Positions 1-8,169 of a DNA stretch of 64,000 nucleotides are shown here, piece by piece (position 1 is the stretch's first letter; each line of letters starts with the position of its first letter). Source of the stretch: Anaerotignum neopropionicum (GTDB lineage Bacteria > Bacillota > Clostridia > Lachnospirales > Anaerotignaceae); the NCBI RefSeq assembly GCF_001571775.1, contig NZ_LRVM01000011.1:30881-94880 (forward strand), read 5' to 3'. Both the position numbers and the translations under genes were made by a program. A model generated the notes under the pieces. That model did not search any database and was not told the origin of the DNA. It was given only the letters and a program-made list of their open reading frames with translations.

Positions 1-672
1 TCCCACCATAATGGCATCACAGCCTGTATGCTCAAACAAATTTTTGGCATCCTGAGGCGTAAACACATCTCCATTTCCAATAACAGGGATACTTACGGCC
101 TCCTTTACCTGGCGAATAATGTCCCAATCCGCCTTGCCACTATAATATTGCTCTCTCGTTCTACCGTGCACCGCCACCGCAGCAGCGCCATTTGCCTCGG
201 CAATTTTCGCAATTTCAGGGGCATTAATATGCATATCATCAAAGCCCTTGCGGAATTTTATAGTCACAGGCTTATTTTGTGCCTCAACCAATGCCTTTAC
301 AATCTCTCCCACACGAAAAGGTTCCTTCGTCAAAGCACTTCCCTCTCCGTTTTTCACAATTTTCGGTGCAGGACAGCCCATGTTCACATCAAGAATATCA
401 AAGGGGTATCCCTCAATTTTCCGCCCCATTTCCCCTAAAATTTGAGGATCTGAGCCAAAAAGCTGTATGGCTGTGGGGCGTTCTGCCTCCTCAACCATCA
501 ACAGCTCCGTTGTATTTTTATTGTCATATAAAATCCCCTTAGCACTCACCATTTCCGAATAAACCAAACCGCAGCCCATTTCCTTACACAATAATCGAAA
601 CGGCAAATCCGTTACTCCAGCCATAGGTGCCAAAAACACATTATTTTCAATTTCAACCGTTCCAATTCGCAT
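1..672 (-). CDS. dusB: tRNA-dihydrouridine synthase, DusB family (partial, 3' end outside window)
   Basis: The enzyme reduces uridine to dihydrouridine in the D-loop of tRNAs, using FMN and NADPH. The first 224 codons are present on the minus strand; the gene runs off the left edge, so the C-terminal helical domain is missing here. Visible hallmarks are the N-terminal FMN-barrel motif LAPMAGVTD, the active-site segment NMGCPAPKI with the catalytic Cys near residue 101, the KFRKGFD strand, the [12 protein letters not shown] motif and the IPVIGNGDV phosphate-binding strand. The ATG at 672 is preceded by GAGGTG and by a good promoter (TTGCAA, 17 bp, TATGAT). It is separated from the coaX pair by a repeat-filled gap, so it is probably transcribed on its own. 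The family is certain; DusB rather than another Dus subgroup is inferred from Firmicute precedent. Confidence 0.93.
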   Translation of the reverse strand, partial: MRIGTVEIENNVFLAPMAGVTDLPFRLLCKEMGCGLVYSEMVSAKGILYDNKNTTELLMVEEAERPTAIQLFGSDPQILGEMGRKIEGYPFDILDVNMGCPAPKIVKNGEGSALTKEPFRVGEIVKALVEAQNKPVTIKFRKGFDDMHINAPEIAKIAEANGAAAVAVHGRTREQYYSGKADWDIIRQVKEAVSIPVIGNGDVFTPQDAKNLFEHTGCDAIMVG

Positions 673-703
673 GATAACACCTCATATCTTTCTTTGGTTT
701 TTT

Positions 704-732
704 ATCATACCAAACATTTTTATTCTTTGCAA
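704..732 (-). promoter_or_regulatory. sigma-A type promoter of dusB
   Basis: On the minus strand TTGCAA (727-732) and TATGAT (704-709) are separated by 17 bp, ending about 30 bp before the dusB start codon. The mosaic repeat begins directly upstream of the -35 box. Confidence 0.6.
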
Positions 733-1070
733 GAAAAAAAGGACAAGCGTCCTTTTCGACTGAAGACAAACCTTGGGCGCCGCCCTCTCACTGCCCAAGA
801 TAGGACAGACGGCGGAGCCGGCTTTTGCGTAGCAAAAGTGATGACCACCTGCTTGCTTTTTGAAAAAAGCAAGACCAAAAACTTTTATTGAAACCGCATA
901 GCTATGCGGTTTCTAAAGGGTCAAGGTGCAATGGCAAAGAAGTGTCATCTGTCCAAAGGACAGCTTTGCGCAGCAAAGTGCTAAGGTGAAACCCTTGTGG
1001 GTGCTTGAGGGCAAAGCCCTCATGGTTTTGACTTTGTCTACGTTCTGAAAAAGGACAACCGTCCTTTTCC
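733..1070. repeat. Mosaic hairpin repeat, copy 1 (best preserved)
   Basis: This gene-free stretch is a chain of small palindromes. It is bounded at both ends by near-identical hairpins, AAAAGGAC-AAGC-GTCCTTTT at 738-757 and AAAAGGAC-AACC-GTCCTTTT at 1049-1068. Inside lie CTTGCTTTTTGAAAAAAGCAAG, CTTTTGCGTAGCAAAAG, AACCGCATAGCTATGCGGTT, CTTTGCGCAGCAAAG, CTGTCCAAAGGACAG and TTGAGGGCAAAGCCCTCA. The reverse complement matches 26588-26840 over most of its length, and parts recur at 24370-24650 and 17620-17790. No credible protein is encoded. The hairpin at 1049-1068 also reads as a terminator for coaX on the minus strand because it is followed there by a T run. Mobility or function is unknown. Confidence 0.85.
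1049..1068 (-). terminator. Intrinsic terminator after coaX copy 1
   Basis: AAAAGGAC (1049-1056) pairs with GTCCTTTT (1061-1068) around a 4-base loop. Read on the minus strand the stem ends in a T run, directly after the stop codon of the upstream coaX. It is also the boundary hairpin of mosaic repeat copy 1. Confidence 0.65.
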
Positions 1071-1838
1071 TCATCTATTTTTATGATATAAAATTCTCAA
1101 GCCCTTTAGCGTTAACACAGGGTCCAAAATATCAAATATCTGCTTATCCGGATCAATTACCCTTGCTAAGCCCCCCGTTGCAACAACCTTCAATTCGGAA
1201 AAGCCAAGCTGCTCCTTCAATTGCTTAATGATGTACTTGGTTTGCCCGATATGTCCAATGACCAAACCCGCCTGAATACTACCTACCGTATTTTTCACAA
1301 TAATGGATTTTGGCTTTTTAATCTCAATCTTGGGAAGCTGTGCTGCTCTTTGATACAAGGCTTCTGCACAAATGGAAATACCAGGTGTAATTAAACCCGT
1401 AATAAACTCGGATTTTTCGTTAATGACATCAAAGGTATTGGCTGTACCATAATCAATGACCACTGCCGGGCCACCATAAATCTCATTGACAGCAACCATA
1501 TTGACAATGCGATCCGCCCCAACTGCCTTTGGGTTGTCCCGCTTGATGACGATGCCCGTTTTCATCCCAGCACTCACAATCATAGGTTCAATGTTGAAGT
1601 ATTTCCGAATCCCCTGGGTCAGGGAATACATAATATCGGGAACAACAGAGGAAATAATCACAGCTTCAATTCGCTTTACATCAAAGCCTGCCGCTTCGAA
1701 AAGATTATACAAAAAAATCCCTGTTTCATCTGCCGTTTTATTGCTTCCGGTGGCCATACGCCAGCACTTCACCAGCTTTTCTTTGTGATATACACCCAAA
1801 ACATAATTTGTATTCCCAACGTCTATTACAAGAAGCAT
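1071..1838 (-). CDS. coaX: Type III pantothenate kinase, paralogue 1
   Basis: CoaX phosphorylates pantothenate with ATP, the first step of coenzyme A synthesis, in the cytosol. The 255-residue product has the full ASKHA-fold pattern: N-terminal DVGNTN (Asp6), SSVVP, the GADRIVN motif (Asp109), the DYGTANTF phosphate motif (Asp129) and the VVATGGLA segment near the C-terminus. The three Asp residues expected to bind metal and pantothenate are all present. The usual GTATT motif is GTANT (Asn134), and the residue after the first phosphate loop is Tyr12 instead of Thr or a small residue. The ATG at 1838 follows GGGGG by 7 bases and overlaps the end of the second coaX by 13 bp, so the two are translationally coupled. 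It is more likely than paralogue 2 to be the working kinase because its glycines are intact. Confidence 0.92.
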   Translation of the reverse strand: MLLVIDVGNTNYVLGVYHKEKLVKCWRMATGSNKTADETGIFLYNLFEAAGFDVKRIEAVIISSVVPDIMYSLTQGIRKYFNIEPMIVSAGMKTGIVIKRDNPKAVGADRIVNMVAVNEIYGGPAVVIDYGTANTFDVINEKSEFITGLITPGISICAEALYQRAAQLPKIEIKKPKSIIVKNTVGSIQAGLVIGHIGQTKYIIKQLKEQLGFSELKVVATGGLARVIDPDKQIFDILDPVLTLKGLRILYHKNR

Positions 1839-2626
1839 TTGCTTTCCCCCTGTCGCCTGTTCTTATTCTTGTTGTATATGAGCCGCAACCCATGCAATGC
1901 AAGAACAGGGTCATAAACATCAAATATTTCTTCCTTCTCATCTATAATTTTGGCAAGGCCTCCTGTAGCAATTACCTTTATATTAGGAAAGCCAAATTCT
2001 TCTCGGATGCATTTAATCATATAAATTGTTTCTCCGATATGACTGACGACAAGACCTGCCTGCATACTTTCAACGGTATTTTTGGTGATTATGCTTTCGG
2101 GTGCAACAATTTCAAACTTTGGCAAATTCGCCGCCTTTTGATATAAAGCCTCTGCGCAAATTTGAAGCCCGGGCGCTGTAATTCCCGTTAAAAATGTCCC
2201 ATCCTCACTGATTACATCAAAGGTAGTTGCCGTGCTGTAATCAATCACAATGGCCGGTCCACCATATCTTTCATAAGCCGCAACCAAATTTACAATACGA
2301 TCCGTTCCCATCTCCTTGGGATTTTCCATCCTAAGGTTAATGCCTGTTTTCATTCCTGAACGAACAATCATGGCTTCACGCCTTAAATATTTGCGGATGC
2401 CGTTGGTCAGGGAGTACATCACATTAGGAACAACGGAAGAAATAATCACCGCTTCAATTTCTATGACCGAAATATTGGCATGCTGAAAAAACCCACGAAT
2501 TAAGATACCCGTTTCATCGGAGGTTCGGCTGCTTACCGTAGATAACCTCCAGTTTGCCACAAGCTCTTCTCCGTCAAAAACGCCGATCACTGTGTTGGTA
2601 TTACTAACATCAATTACTAATATCAT
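1826..2626 (-). CDS. coaX: Type III pantothenate kinase-like protein, paralogue 2
   Basis: This is a 266-residue CoaX-family protein lying immediately upstream of, and overlapping, a second coaX. It keeps Asp6, Asp109 (GTDRIVN) and Asp129, and the general fold signatures SSVVP, GMKTG, TAPGLQICAEALY and VIATGGLA. Both glycine-containing phosphate motifs are altered: DVGNT is DVSNT (Ser8) and D-F/Y-GTATT is DYSTATT (Ser131). It also has a C-terminal tail of about ten basic residues. It may be a less active kinase, a kinase with a different substrate, or a subunit that pairs with paralogue 1 (CoaX acts as a dimer with the active site at the interface). The family is clear; the enzymatic role of this copy is open. 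It is downstream of the S-component gene, separated by a hairpin. Confidence 0.85.
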   Translation of the reverse strand: MILVIDVSNTNTVIGVFDGEELVANWRLSTVSSRTSDETGILIRGFFQHANISVIEIEAVIISSVVPNVMYSLTNGIRKYLRREAMIVRSGMKTGINLRMENPKEMGTDRIVNLVAAYERYGGPAIVIDYSTATTFDVISEDGTFLTGITAPGLQICAEALYQKAANLPKFEIVAPESIITKNTVESMQAGLVVSHIGETIYMIKCIREEFGFPNIKVIATGGLAKIIDEKEEIFDVYDPVLALHGLRLIYNKNKNRRQGESKCFL

Positions 2627-2649
2627 GCTTCCCTCTCCTCAAAACCAAA

Positions 2650-2680
2650 CATAAAAGGCGCGAGCTAACCCGCGCCTTAC
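2650..2680 (-). terminator. Hairpin between S-component gene and coaX pair
   Basis: AAGGCGCG (2655-2662) and CGCGCCTT (2671-2678) form a GC-rich stem with an 8-base loop, followed on the minus strand by TTTTATG. It lies 10 bp after the S-component stop. It could end most transcripts or set a lower level of coaX by partial read-through. Confidence 0.65.
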
Positions 2681-2687
2681 GATAGCC

Positions 2688-3332
2688 TTAGTTTGAACGA
2701 ATCTTTTTATATAATACTTTTCTAAGTGTTTTGGAAACCACACCGCCCACAATGCATGTTGCCGGCACTTCAAGCAAACCATTCACGCCAACAAAAGCAA
2801 GTATAAATGCAAAAACATTTAAGTTGCCTAGGCTTGTGTTAATGGACTGAATATATTCAGTATTCCAGAAAAACAGCATCAATGCACCCATAAACAATAT
2901 TGTATTAAATAATGCCCCAAGAAAACCACCGATAAAAAAGGAAACGGTTTTAGAATGGTCTAATTTTTCGATGCCTTTAAAAACAATTCCTGTAAGCCAT
3001 CCCATCAAAGCTCTTGTAGGCACACAAACAAGAAACGTCAAAAAGGGATTAATCCCCAAAAGAACCACTCCAAATTGGCTCATTCCAAAGCACTGATAAA
3101 AGCTGGTTAAGCCGAACACTGTACCTAAAAGCAGACCTGCCCTGGGTCCGATAATCATTGCCCCAATTGCAACGGGAATGGTAATTAAAGAAACCTCTAA
3201 GCCCGCCGTTCGCAAAAATCCCAAAGGGGTAAAGGACATCAGCAAAATGATGGCAATCATCATTCCCGTCGTTGTTAAATCCTTTACAGAAAGCTTTTCC
3301 CCACTTTTTACTGCCATAGCCTGTTCACTCAT
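2688..3332 (-). CDS. panT: ECF transporter S component, probably for pantothenate
   Basis: The product is a small hydrophobic membrane protein of 214 residues with about six transmembrane segments. The first follows the short cytoplasmic segment LSVKDLTTTGMMIAIILL, which resembles the N-terminus of ECF S components that dock on the EcfT subunit. S components bind a vitamin and work with a shared ATPase and EcfT module encoded elsewhere. Pantothenate specificity is inferred only from the adjacent coaX genes, which would phosphorylate the imported vitamin. Riboflavin, folate or another vitamin cannot be excluded from sequence. The start chosen is the ATG at 3332, which has AAAGGAG 8 bases upstream; an upstream in-frame ATG at 3371 lacks a ribosome binding site. 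The leader of roughly 150 nt did not match a riboswitch I know. Confidence 0.75.
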   Translation of the reverse strand: MSEQAMAVKSGEKLSVKDLTTTGMMIAIILLMSFTPLGFLRTAGLEVSLITIPVAIGAMIIGPRAGLLLGTVFGLTSFYQCFGMSQFGVVLLGINPFLTFLVCVPTRALMGWLTGIVFKGIEKLDHSKTVSFFIGGFLGALFNTILFMGALMLFFWNTEYIQSINTSLGNLNVFAFILAFVGVNGLLEVPATCIVGGVVSKTLRKVLYKKIRSN

Positions 3333-3493
3333 TGTAATGACTCCTTTCATTCTCACTCCTATGCTCCGCATGGCGGAAGATATAAGATTACTAGGTTTTA
3401 TTTGGGTTCACATTCTAATCATTTGAAGTATATCTGGTTGTTCATCACCATAACATCTTTCCCTGATATTTCTTAGAAAACTCACCTTGAACC

Positions 3494-3521
3494 ATTATAA
3501 CAGCTAATGAAATAATTACAA
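3494..3521 (-). promoter_or_regulatory. Promoter of the S-component/coaX genes
   Basis: On the minus strand TTGTAA (3516-3521), a 16-bp spacer and a perfect TATAAT (3494-3499). The implied leader to the ATG at 3332 is about 155 nt and contains one small hairpin, TCCGC-CAT-GCGGA, near 3365-3377. Confidence 0.6.
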
Positions 3522-3574
3522 TATATTTTTAGGATTTTTGTTAATTTTTGTACAATGTTTCACCATTTTTCGAC

Positions 3575-3922
3575 TCATTCCAAAAGCTGATCCTTTAATT
3601 TTTCTCCTTCATCTGTAAAATAGATGGTGAACCATGCCGATAAAGATGCAAGGAGCTGTTTTTGGGTACGAAAAATCTCCTTTACCTCCAACTCCGCCCC
3701 GATCTCATCAAAATCAAAATCATCTTCACGCTTCACCGTTTCAAAATATATTTCACCATTTTCCCGAAAACCCATAAGGAAAGTGCAAGTCAGCTTTTGC
3801 GCCGTTGTAACGCAAATAATTCGGATTTCCTCCTGAATTCCTTCGGGAAGTTTCTGAAACATGGGCTCCAAATAATATTTTTGTTTCTCGTAGCTTGCCG
3901 CCGCCAAAATAAAGTTACTCAC
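3575..3922 (-). CDS. DUF6145-like protein downstream of birA
   Basis: This is a 115-residue acidic soluble protein with no signal peptide or membrane segment. It begins with SNFILAAASYEKQKYYLEP and has a central DFDFDEIGAELEV segment; the pattern resembles the DUF6145 family of Clostridia as I remember it, for which no function is established. The start is a GTG at 3922 with GGAGGG 7 bases upstream. The ribosome binding site sits inside the end of birA, and the two genes overlap by 8 bp, so the protein is co-translated with the biotin ligase. A connection with biotin or acetyl-CoA carboxylase is only a neighbourhood inference. Confidence 0.7.
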   Translation of the reverse strand: MSNFILAAASYEKQKYYLEPMFQKLPEGIQEEIRIICVTTAQKLTCTFLMGFRENGEIYFETVKREDDFDFDEIGAELEVKEIFRTQKQLLASLSAWFTIYFTDEGEKLKDQLLE

Positions 3923-4895
3923 CTTGTTTCCCTCCTCTTATAGAAACCTCTCCCGAAAAGACAACCTCTTGTTTTCCATTATCCTTTCTAATTACAACCA
4001 ATTCGCCCTCGGGTGTAATATCCACCGCTTGGGCAAAAAAGGTTTCCTTACCCAAAACCTTAACCTCTTGGTTGATGGTGCTGCACTTTTCCTTATACCT
4101 AAAAAGAAATGGCGCAAAGCTGGAATGGGAAGCAATAAATTCTTCATACAAACTTTCAAAATTCACTAAAACCCTTTGCAAAATGTTTTTTCTGGAAAAA
4201 GTTCTTCCACTTTCCAAATAAAGAGAGGTAGCGATATCCCCTAGTCCCTCCGGGAACTCGGTGGTGTTCACATTGATGCCAATGCCAACAATTACAAAAT
4301 GTGTCTGCTGCATTTCGCAATCCATCTCCGTTAGGATTCCAACCAGCTTCTTTTCATTTAACAATATGTCGTTAGGCCACTTAATTTTAGGAGAAAGCCC
4401 TGTTTCCGCCTCCAATGCCTGGCATACGGCAAGTCCTGCTAAAAGGGTAAGTACCGATGCCTCAGAAGGAAAGATATTGGGCCGCAGCAAAATACTCATC
4501 CAAATACCGGAACCGGCAGGTGCTTCCCAGTGACGCCCACGCCTACCCCGCCCGGCGGTCATTCGCTCGGCAACGGCAATGGTTCCCTCGTCTCCCCCAT
4601 CCAGGGCAATCTCACGCAAGCAACCATTGGTGGTGGTCGTTTCCTTATAAAAACAAATGGTTCTTCCCAGTTTTTTTGTTGAAAGCCCTTGGGCAATTTC
4701 CTTTTCATTATACATGGTATCGTGTAAAATCAATCGATATCCCTTATTTGTAACGGCTTCTATTTCATAACCTTCTTCCCTCAGCTTTTTTATTCCCTTC
4801 CAAACAGCAGCCCGACTAATACGCAACTGCTCTCCAATGTCTTGACCGGAAAGGAATCCTTGCTCTCGACGTAAAATTTCTAAAATTCGATACAT
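3915..4895 (-). CDS. birA: Bifunctional biotin--protein ligase / biotin repressor BirA
   Basis: BirA activates biotin to biotinyl-AMP and transfers it to a Lys of biotin carboxyl carrier domains. The long form also acts as a biotin-sensing repressor. The 326-residue protein has the N-terminal winged helix (about residues 1-55, with GEQLRISRAAVWKGIKKL). The catalytic domain follows, with the biotinyl-AMP loop GRGRRGRHW (115-123) and KWPNDILL (172-179), and then a C-terminal SH3-like domain ending in VVFSGEVSIRGG. Having the DNA-binding domain, it should be the regulator of biotin uptake or synthesis genes, none of which lie in this window. ATG at 4895 with GGAGG 6 bases upstream. Confidence 0.95.
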   Translation of the reverse strand: MYRILEILRREQGFLSGQDIGEQLRISRAAVWKGIKKLREEGYEIEAVTNKGYRLILHDTMYNEKEIAQGLSTKKLGRTICFYKETTTTNGCLREIALDGGDEGTIAVAERMTAGRGRRGRHWEAPAGSGIWMSILLRPNIFPSEASVLTLLAGLAVCQALEAETGLSPKIKWPNDILLNEKKLVGILTEMDCEMQQTHFVIVGIGINVNTTEFPEGLGDIATSLYLESGRTFSRKNILQRVLVNFESLYEEFIASHSSFAPFLFRYKEKCSTINQEVKVLGKETFFAQAVDITPEGELVVIRKDNGKQEVVFSGEVSIRGGKQGE

Positions 4896-4911
4896 AAATA
4901 ACCTCCGTCAA

Positions 4912-4940
4912 AAAAAGAGCGTCTTTGAGACGCTCTCATT
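4912..4940 (-). terminator. Hairpin after the thioesterase gene
   Basis: GAGCGTCT (4917-4924) pairs with AGACGCTC (4929-4936). Read on the minus strand it is followed by TTTTTTTGACGG, so it terminates the ftsH-thioesterase transcript just before birA. The birA ribosome binding site lies immediately beyond it. Confidence 0.7.
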
Positions 4941-4945
4941 CTATC

Positions 4946-5347
4946 TTACCCTTTTGCCTTGCTGCTTACACGGCTCATGAATTTTTGCAAATCTATTATT
5001 GCACGGCCATGTGTGCCTTCACAAATTTTATCAACTTCATCGTAGCCCTTAATTTGGAAGGTTAAAAGCTTACCGTTTACCTCGGTCAGTTCAACTACGA
5101 TGCGTACCTTCATGCCAACAGGAGTCGCAGCCATGTGCTTAAATTCAAAGGATGTGCCAACGGTTTCCCAACCCTCCGGTAAAAAAGGCTTTACCGCGCC
5201 AATTGCGGTGCCCTCAATCCATGACAATAATCTGGGGGATGCAAACACCGGCACGTTATCGTTTCCGAATACGGCTGCTGTATCTGTTTCCTCAACAATA
5301 TATTCTCTTTCAAAGGTGATTCCGGGTACAATGTTGTTAAAATCCAT
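4946..5347 (-). CDS. Hotdog-fold thioesterase of the fluoroacetyl-CoA thioesterase (FlK) family
   Basis: The 133-residue single hotdog domain matches the FlK pattern: EETDTAAVFGNDNVPVFASP, then LLSWIEGTA, TVGTSFEFKHMAATPVG and EGTHGRAII. FlK of Streptomyces cattleya uses a Thr42/Glu50/His76 triad. Here, at a constant offset of five, the residues are Ser37, Glu45 and His71, so Thr is replaced by Ser. Most clostridial members of this family act on unknown acyl-CoAs; defluorination is not implied. The ATG overlaps the ftsH stop (TGATG), so it is translationally coupled to the protease gene. The hairpin-like AAAGAGCGTCTTTGAGACGCTC around 4914-4938 lies just after the stop and may terminate the transcript. 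Confidence 0.85.
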   Translation of the reverse strand: MDFNNIVPGITFEREYIVEETDTAAVFGNDNVPVFASPRLLSWIEGTAIGAVKPFLPEGWETVGTSFEFKHMAATPVGMKVRIVVELTEVNGKLLTFQIKGYDEVDKICEGTHGRAIIDLQKFMSRVSSKAKG

Positions 5348-7272
5348 CAGTCTTGCTCCTCTCTGTCTTCTCTTATGTTTTGTAAGTCGGTAATTTCCTC
5401 TATTTCCTCCGTTGCAATGCCTAAGATTTCATTCCGCACCTTTTGGTCAAACAATGTGCGGAATTCATCGCCTGTTACCTTTTCTTTTTCAACAAGCAGC
5501 TTTGCGGAAGCATGCAATACCTCTATGTTTTCTTTTAAAATCCGTATTGCTTCGTCATATGCATAGGTTATAATACGTTTTACTTCTTTATCAATGGTTG
5601 TAGCAATATCCTCGCTGTAATTGCGCTGGTGTCCCCAATCTTTGCCGATAAACACCTCATTATTGTCATCGCCAAACTGAATAGGGCCCAAAAGCTCACT
5701 CATGCCATATTTGGTAACCATATTTCTAGCCATTGCTGTTGCACGTTCAATATCATTGGAGGCGCCTGTGGTGATATCCTTAATCACAATATATTCCGCC
5801 GCACGACCACCCAATAGGCTGACAATTTCCTGCTCCATGAATATCTTTGTCATATACATTTTATCTTCGCCGGGCAAGGGCATGGTGTAGCCCCCCGCCA
5901 TTCCCGTAGGAATAATAGAAATGCTATGAACAGGATCCAGCTCACTTAATACTTCAAATAAAATGGCGTGTCCGCTTTCATGGTATGCCGTAATATATTT
6001 TTCTTTATCAGAAATCACTCTGGTCTTTTTCTCTGTTCCAACGCCAATTTTAATCAGCGCTTTCTGGATTTCTTCCATGTCAACTTCCGTTTTGTCTGCT
6101 CTGGCTGTAAGCAATGCTGCCTCATTTAAAAGATTTGCCAAGTCAGCGCCTGTAAATCCCGCTGTTGTTTGGGCAACCACCTTCAAGTCAACATCAGGCG
6201 CCAAGGATTTGCCCTTTGAATGTACCCGCAAAATCGCCTCTCTGCCCTTTACATCAGGCCTGCCCACATAAACCTGTCTGTCGAAACGACCGGGACGCAG
6301 CAACGCAGGGTCTAAAATATCCGCCCGGTTGGTTGCAGCAATAATAATAACACTTTCGTTAATCCCAAAGCCGTCCATCTCAACGAGCAGCTGATTCAAG
6401 GTTTGCTCTCTTTCATCATGTCCGCCGCCAAGGCCGGCACCTCTGCGACGCCCTACGGCATCAATTTCATCGATAAAAACAATGCTTGGTGCATGCTTCT
6501 TCGCCTGCTCAAACAAATCACGCACACGGGATGCACCAACACCGACAAACATTTCAACAAAGTCAGAACCGGAAATGCTAAAGAACGGCACGCCTGCCTC
6601 ACCCGCAACCGCTTTTGCTAACAACGTTTTACCTGTCCCCGGAGGGCCAACCAAAAGCACGCCTTTTGGAATACGCGCGCCCAAATCCGTAAATTTTTGG
6701 GGTGTACGAAGAAAATGAACCAATTCTTCCAGCTCCGCTTTTTCCTCATCGCAGCCCGCAACGTTTTCAAAGGTGATTTTGTTTTCACCCTCTACACTCA
6801 TTTTTGCCTTGCTTTTTCCAAAGCTTGCCATTTTCCCGCCACCGCCTTGAAGCTTGTTAAACAGCAGCATAAAAAACAGCACCATAACAATCATCATAAT
6901 CAAAGACGGCAATATGGTAGAGAGCAAGCTCTCTTTTGGCACATCTTGGATTGTTACTTTAATTGCGTCTCCATCGGCAATCTTCTGATCTACACGCTCT
7001 TGGAAAGTGGAAATGCTATTAATATTTACAGAAATAACGCTGCCGTCATCAAGGGTCGCCTCAGCAGTACCAAAGTCACCAACCTCTTTGCTTCTGCTTA
7101 AAGCAAGCTCTTTTATATTGCCGCTTTCCAACTCGTTTAACAAGTCGCTGTAAGTATATGCCTTTTGTTCCCCCTTCGGAGCAGTAAACCCCTCGTTATT
7201 GAAGGCCAAAAAGGCCAGAATAATAACAAAAATTGCCGCATACAGCCCTATGGCCTTCCAGTATTTATTCAA
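5347..7272 (-). CDS. ftsH: ATP-dependent zinc metalloprotease FtsH
   Basis: FtsH is the membrane-bound AAA+ protease that extracts and degrades misfolded membrane proteins and short-lived regulators. The 641-residue protein has two transmembrane segments (about 6-24 and 117-139) flanking an extracytoplasmic domain. The AAA module follows, with Walker A GPPGTGKT (209-216), Walker B IVFIDEID (264-271) and second-region-of-homology [20 protein letters not shown]. The zinc site is HESGH (431-435). The start is a TTG at 7272, supported by GGAGGG 7 bases upstream; no ATG in frame fits. In many Firmicutes ftsH follows tilS and hpt, as here. In this window it has its own promoter and a gap of more than 350 bp from hpt, and it carries a coupled thioesterase gene. 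Confidence 0.97.
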   Translation of the reverse strand: MNKYWKAIGLYAAIFVIILAFLAFNNEGFTAPKGEQKAYTYSDLLNELESGNIKELALSRSKEVGDFGTAEATLDDGSVISVNINSISTFQERVDQKIADGDAIKVTIQDVPKESLLSTILPSLIMMIVMVLFFMLLFNKLQGGGGKMASFGKSKAKMSVEGENKITFENVAGCDEEKAELEELVHFLRTPQKFTDLGARIPKGVLLVGPPGTGKTLLAKAVAGEAGVPFFSISGSDFVEMFVGVGASRVRDLFEQAKKHAPSIVFIDEIDAVGRRRGAGLGGGHDEREQTLNQLLVEMDGFGINESVIIIAATNRADILDPALLRPGRFDRQVYVGRPDVKGREAILRVHSKGKSLAPDVDLKVVAQTTAGFTGADLANLLNEAALLTARADKTEVDMEEIQKALIKIGVGTEKKTRVISDKEKYITAYHESGHAILFEVLSELDPVHSISIIPTGMAGGYTMPLPGEDKMYMTKIFMEQEIVSLLGGRAAEYIVIKDITTGASNDIERATAMARNMVTKYGMSELLGPIQFGDDNNEVFIGKDWGHQRNYSEDIATTIDKEVKRIITYAYDEAIRILKENIEVLHASAKLLVEKEKVTGDEFRTLFDQKVRNEILGIATEEIEEITDLQNIREDREEQD

Positions 7273-7342
7273 TAGATTCCCTCCTGTTGATTCGTAATGC
7301 GAATTTACTTATTCCTTCTTAATTTATCCGTACTAGTTTATA

Positions 7343-7371
7343 ATTTTATCACATTTTCATAGAAAAGGCAA
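7343..7371 (-). promoter_or_regulatory. Promoter of ftsH
   Basis: On the minus strand TTGCCT (7366-7371), 17 bp, TAAAAT (7343-7348), about 70 bp before the TTG start codon. The remaining part of the ftsH-hpt gap (7372-7638) shows no recognisable gene; a 67-codon open frame there has no family features. Confidence 0.55.
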
Positions 7372-7638
7372 CGTAGGTTTAGAAAAGTTTCACCAAAAAC
7401 ACCGCTTTTTCTATGGTAATACGTCATAATTCTATGCGTCCAAATGTGCTGTCAGATTTTTCGTCAGCCAAAACAAAAAGCACTGTGAATACTGGTGGTA
7501 TTTGGGAGCATTTTTGTGCAGACTGATGGAAAAGATGCAAGCAGATGGATGTACATGCGTTAGCCGCAAATTGTGCAGTGTTACCCTGACAAAAAAAGAA
7601 AAAGAATTCCTAATAGGGAACTCCTCTTCCGGCATTAT

Positions 7639-8169
7639 TTATGCTTCGTCAAAATGCAAAATGCCTACATAATTCAAATTTCTGTATCTTTGGGCATAAT
7701 CCAAGCCATACCCAACCACAAATGCATCAGGAATGGTAAAGCCAACATAATCAACAGGAACATCCGCAACGCGTCTGTCCGGCTTGTCCAACAAGGTACA
7801 AATCTTAAAAGACTTTGGTTCTCTTTTTAATAAAAGATCTCTCAAATGGCTTAACGTTCTGCCACTGTCAATAATATCCTCAATCAAAAGAACATTTTTC
7901 CCTGAAATATCCTCATCCAAATCCCGCAAAATCTTAATTTTACCGGAGCTCTCCGTGCCGTTTCCATAGCTGGAAACATCCATAAAGCTCATTGTAACGG
8001 GCATTTTCAGTCGTTTGGAAAGCTCTGTCAAGGTCATTACCGCACCTTTTAAAACACAAACCAGCTCAACCTGCTCACCGCCAAAATCCTCATAAATCTG
8101 CTCAGCCATTTCTTCCAGTCTTTTGCTGATTGCATCAGCGCTGATCATCACTTCTACTCTTTCTTTCAT
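7639..8169 (-). CDS. hpt: Hypoxanthine-guanine phosphoribosyltransferase
   Basis: Hpt salvages hypoxanthine and guanine by joining them to PRPP, making IMP and GMP. The 176-residue length is typical. Visible are the VCVLKGA loop (about 37-43), the DVSSYGNGTESSG flexible loop, the PRPP signature VLLIEDIIDSGRTL (93-106) and the purine-contact segment VDYVGFTIPDAFVVGYGLDY. The ATG at 8169 overlaps the tilS stop by 4 bp, the classic tilS-hpt coupling of Firmicutes. No terminator is obvious directly after the stop. Confidence 0.96.
   Translation of the reverse strand: MKERVEVMISADAISKRLEEMAEQIYEDFGGEQVELVCVLKGAVMTLTELSKRLKMPVTMSFMDVSSYGNGTESSGKIKILRDLDEDISGKNVLLIEDIIDSGRTLSHLRDLLLKREPKSFKICTLLDKPDRRVADVPVDYVGFTIPDAFVVGYGLDYAQRYRNLNYVGILHFDEA

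Noticed and set aside
694..891. 65-codon frame ending in a TTCLLFEKSKTKNFY-like peptide
   Set aside because: The same peptide appears in frames at 24.4 and 26.7 kb only because all three lie in copies of the mosaic repeat; the peptide is the translation of the CTTGCTTTTTGAAAAAAGCAAG hairpin, with no ribosome binding site.
3333..3490. Possible vitamin riboswitch in the long leader of the S-component gene
   Set aside because: The leader did not match the FMN, TPP, THF, preQ1 or cobalamin consensus elements that I can recognise; only a short hairpin is visible.
7432..7635. 67-codon minus-strand frame between ftsH and hpt
   Set aside because: No family features, no convincing start site, and low-complexity aromatic composition; left as unassigned gap.
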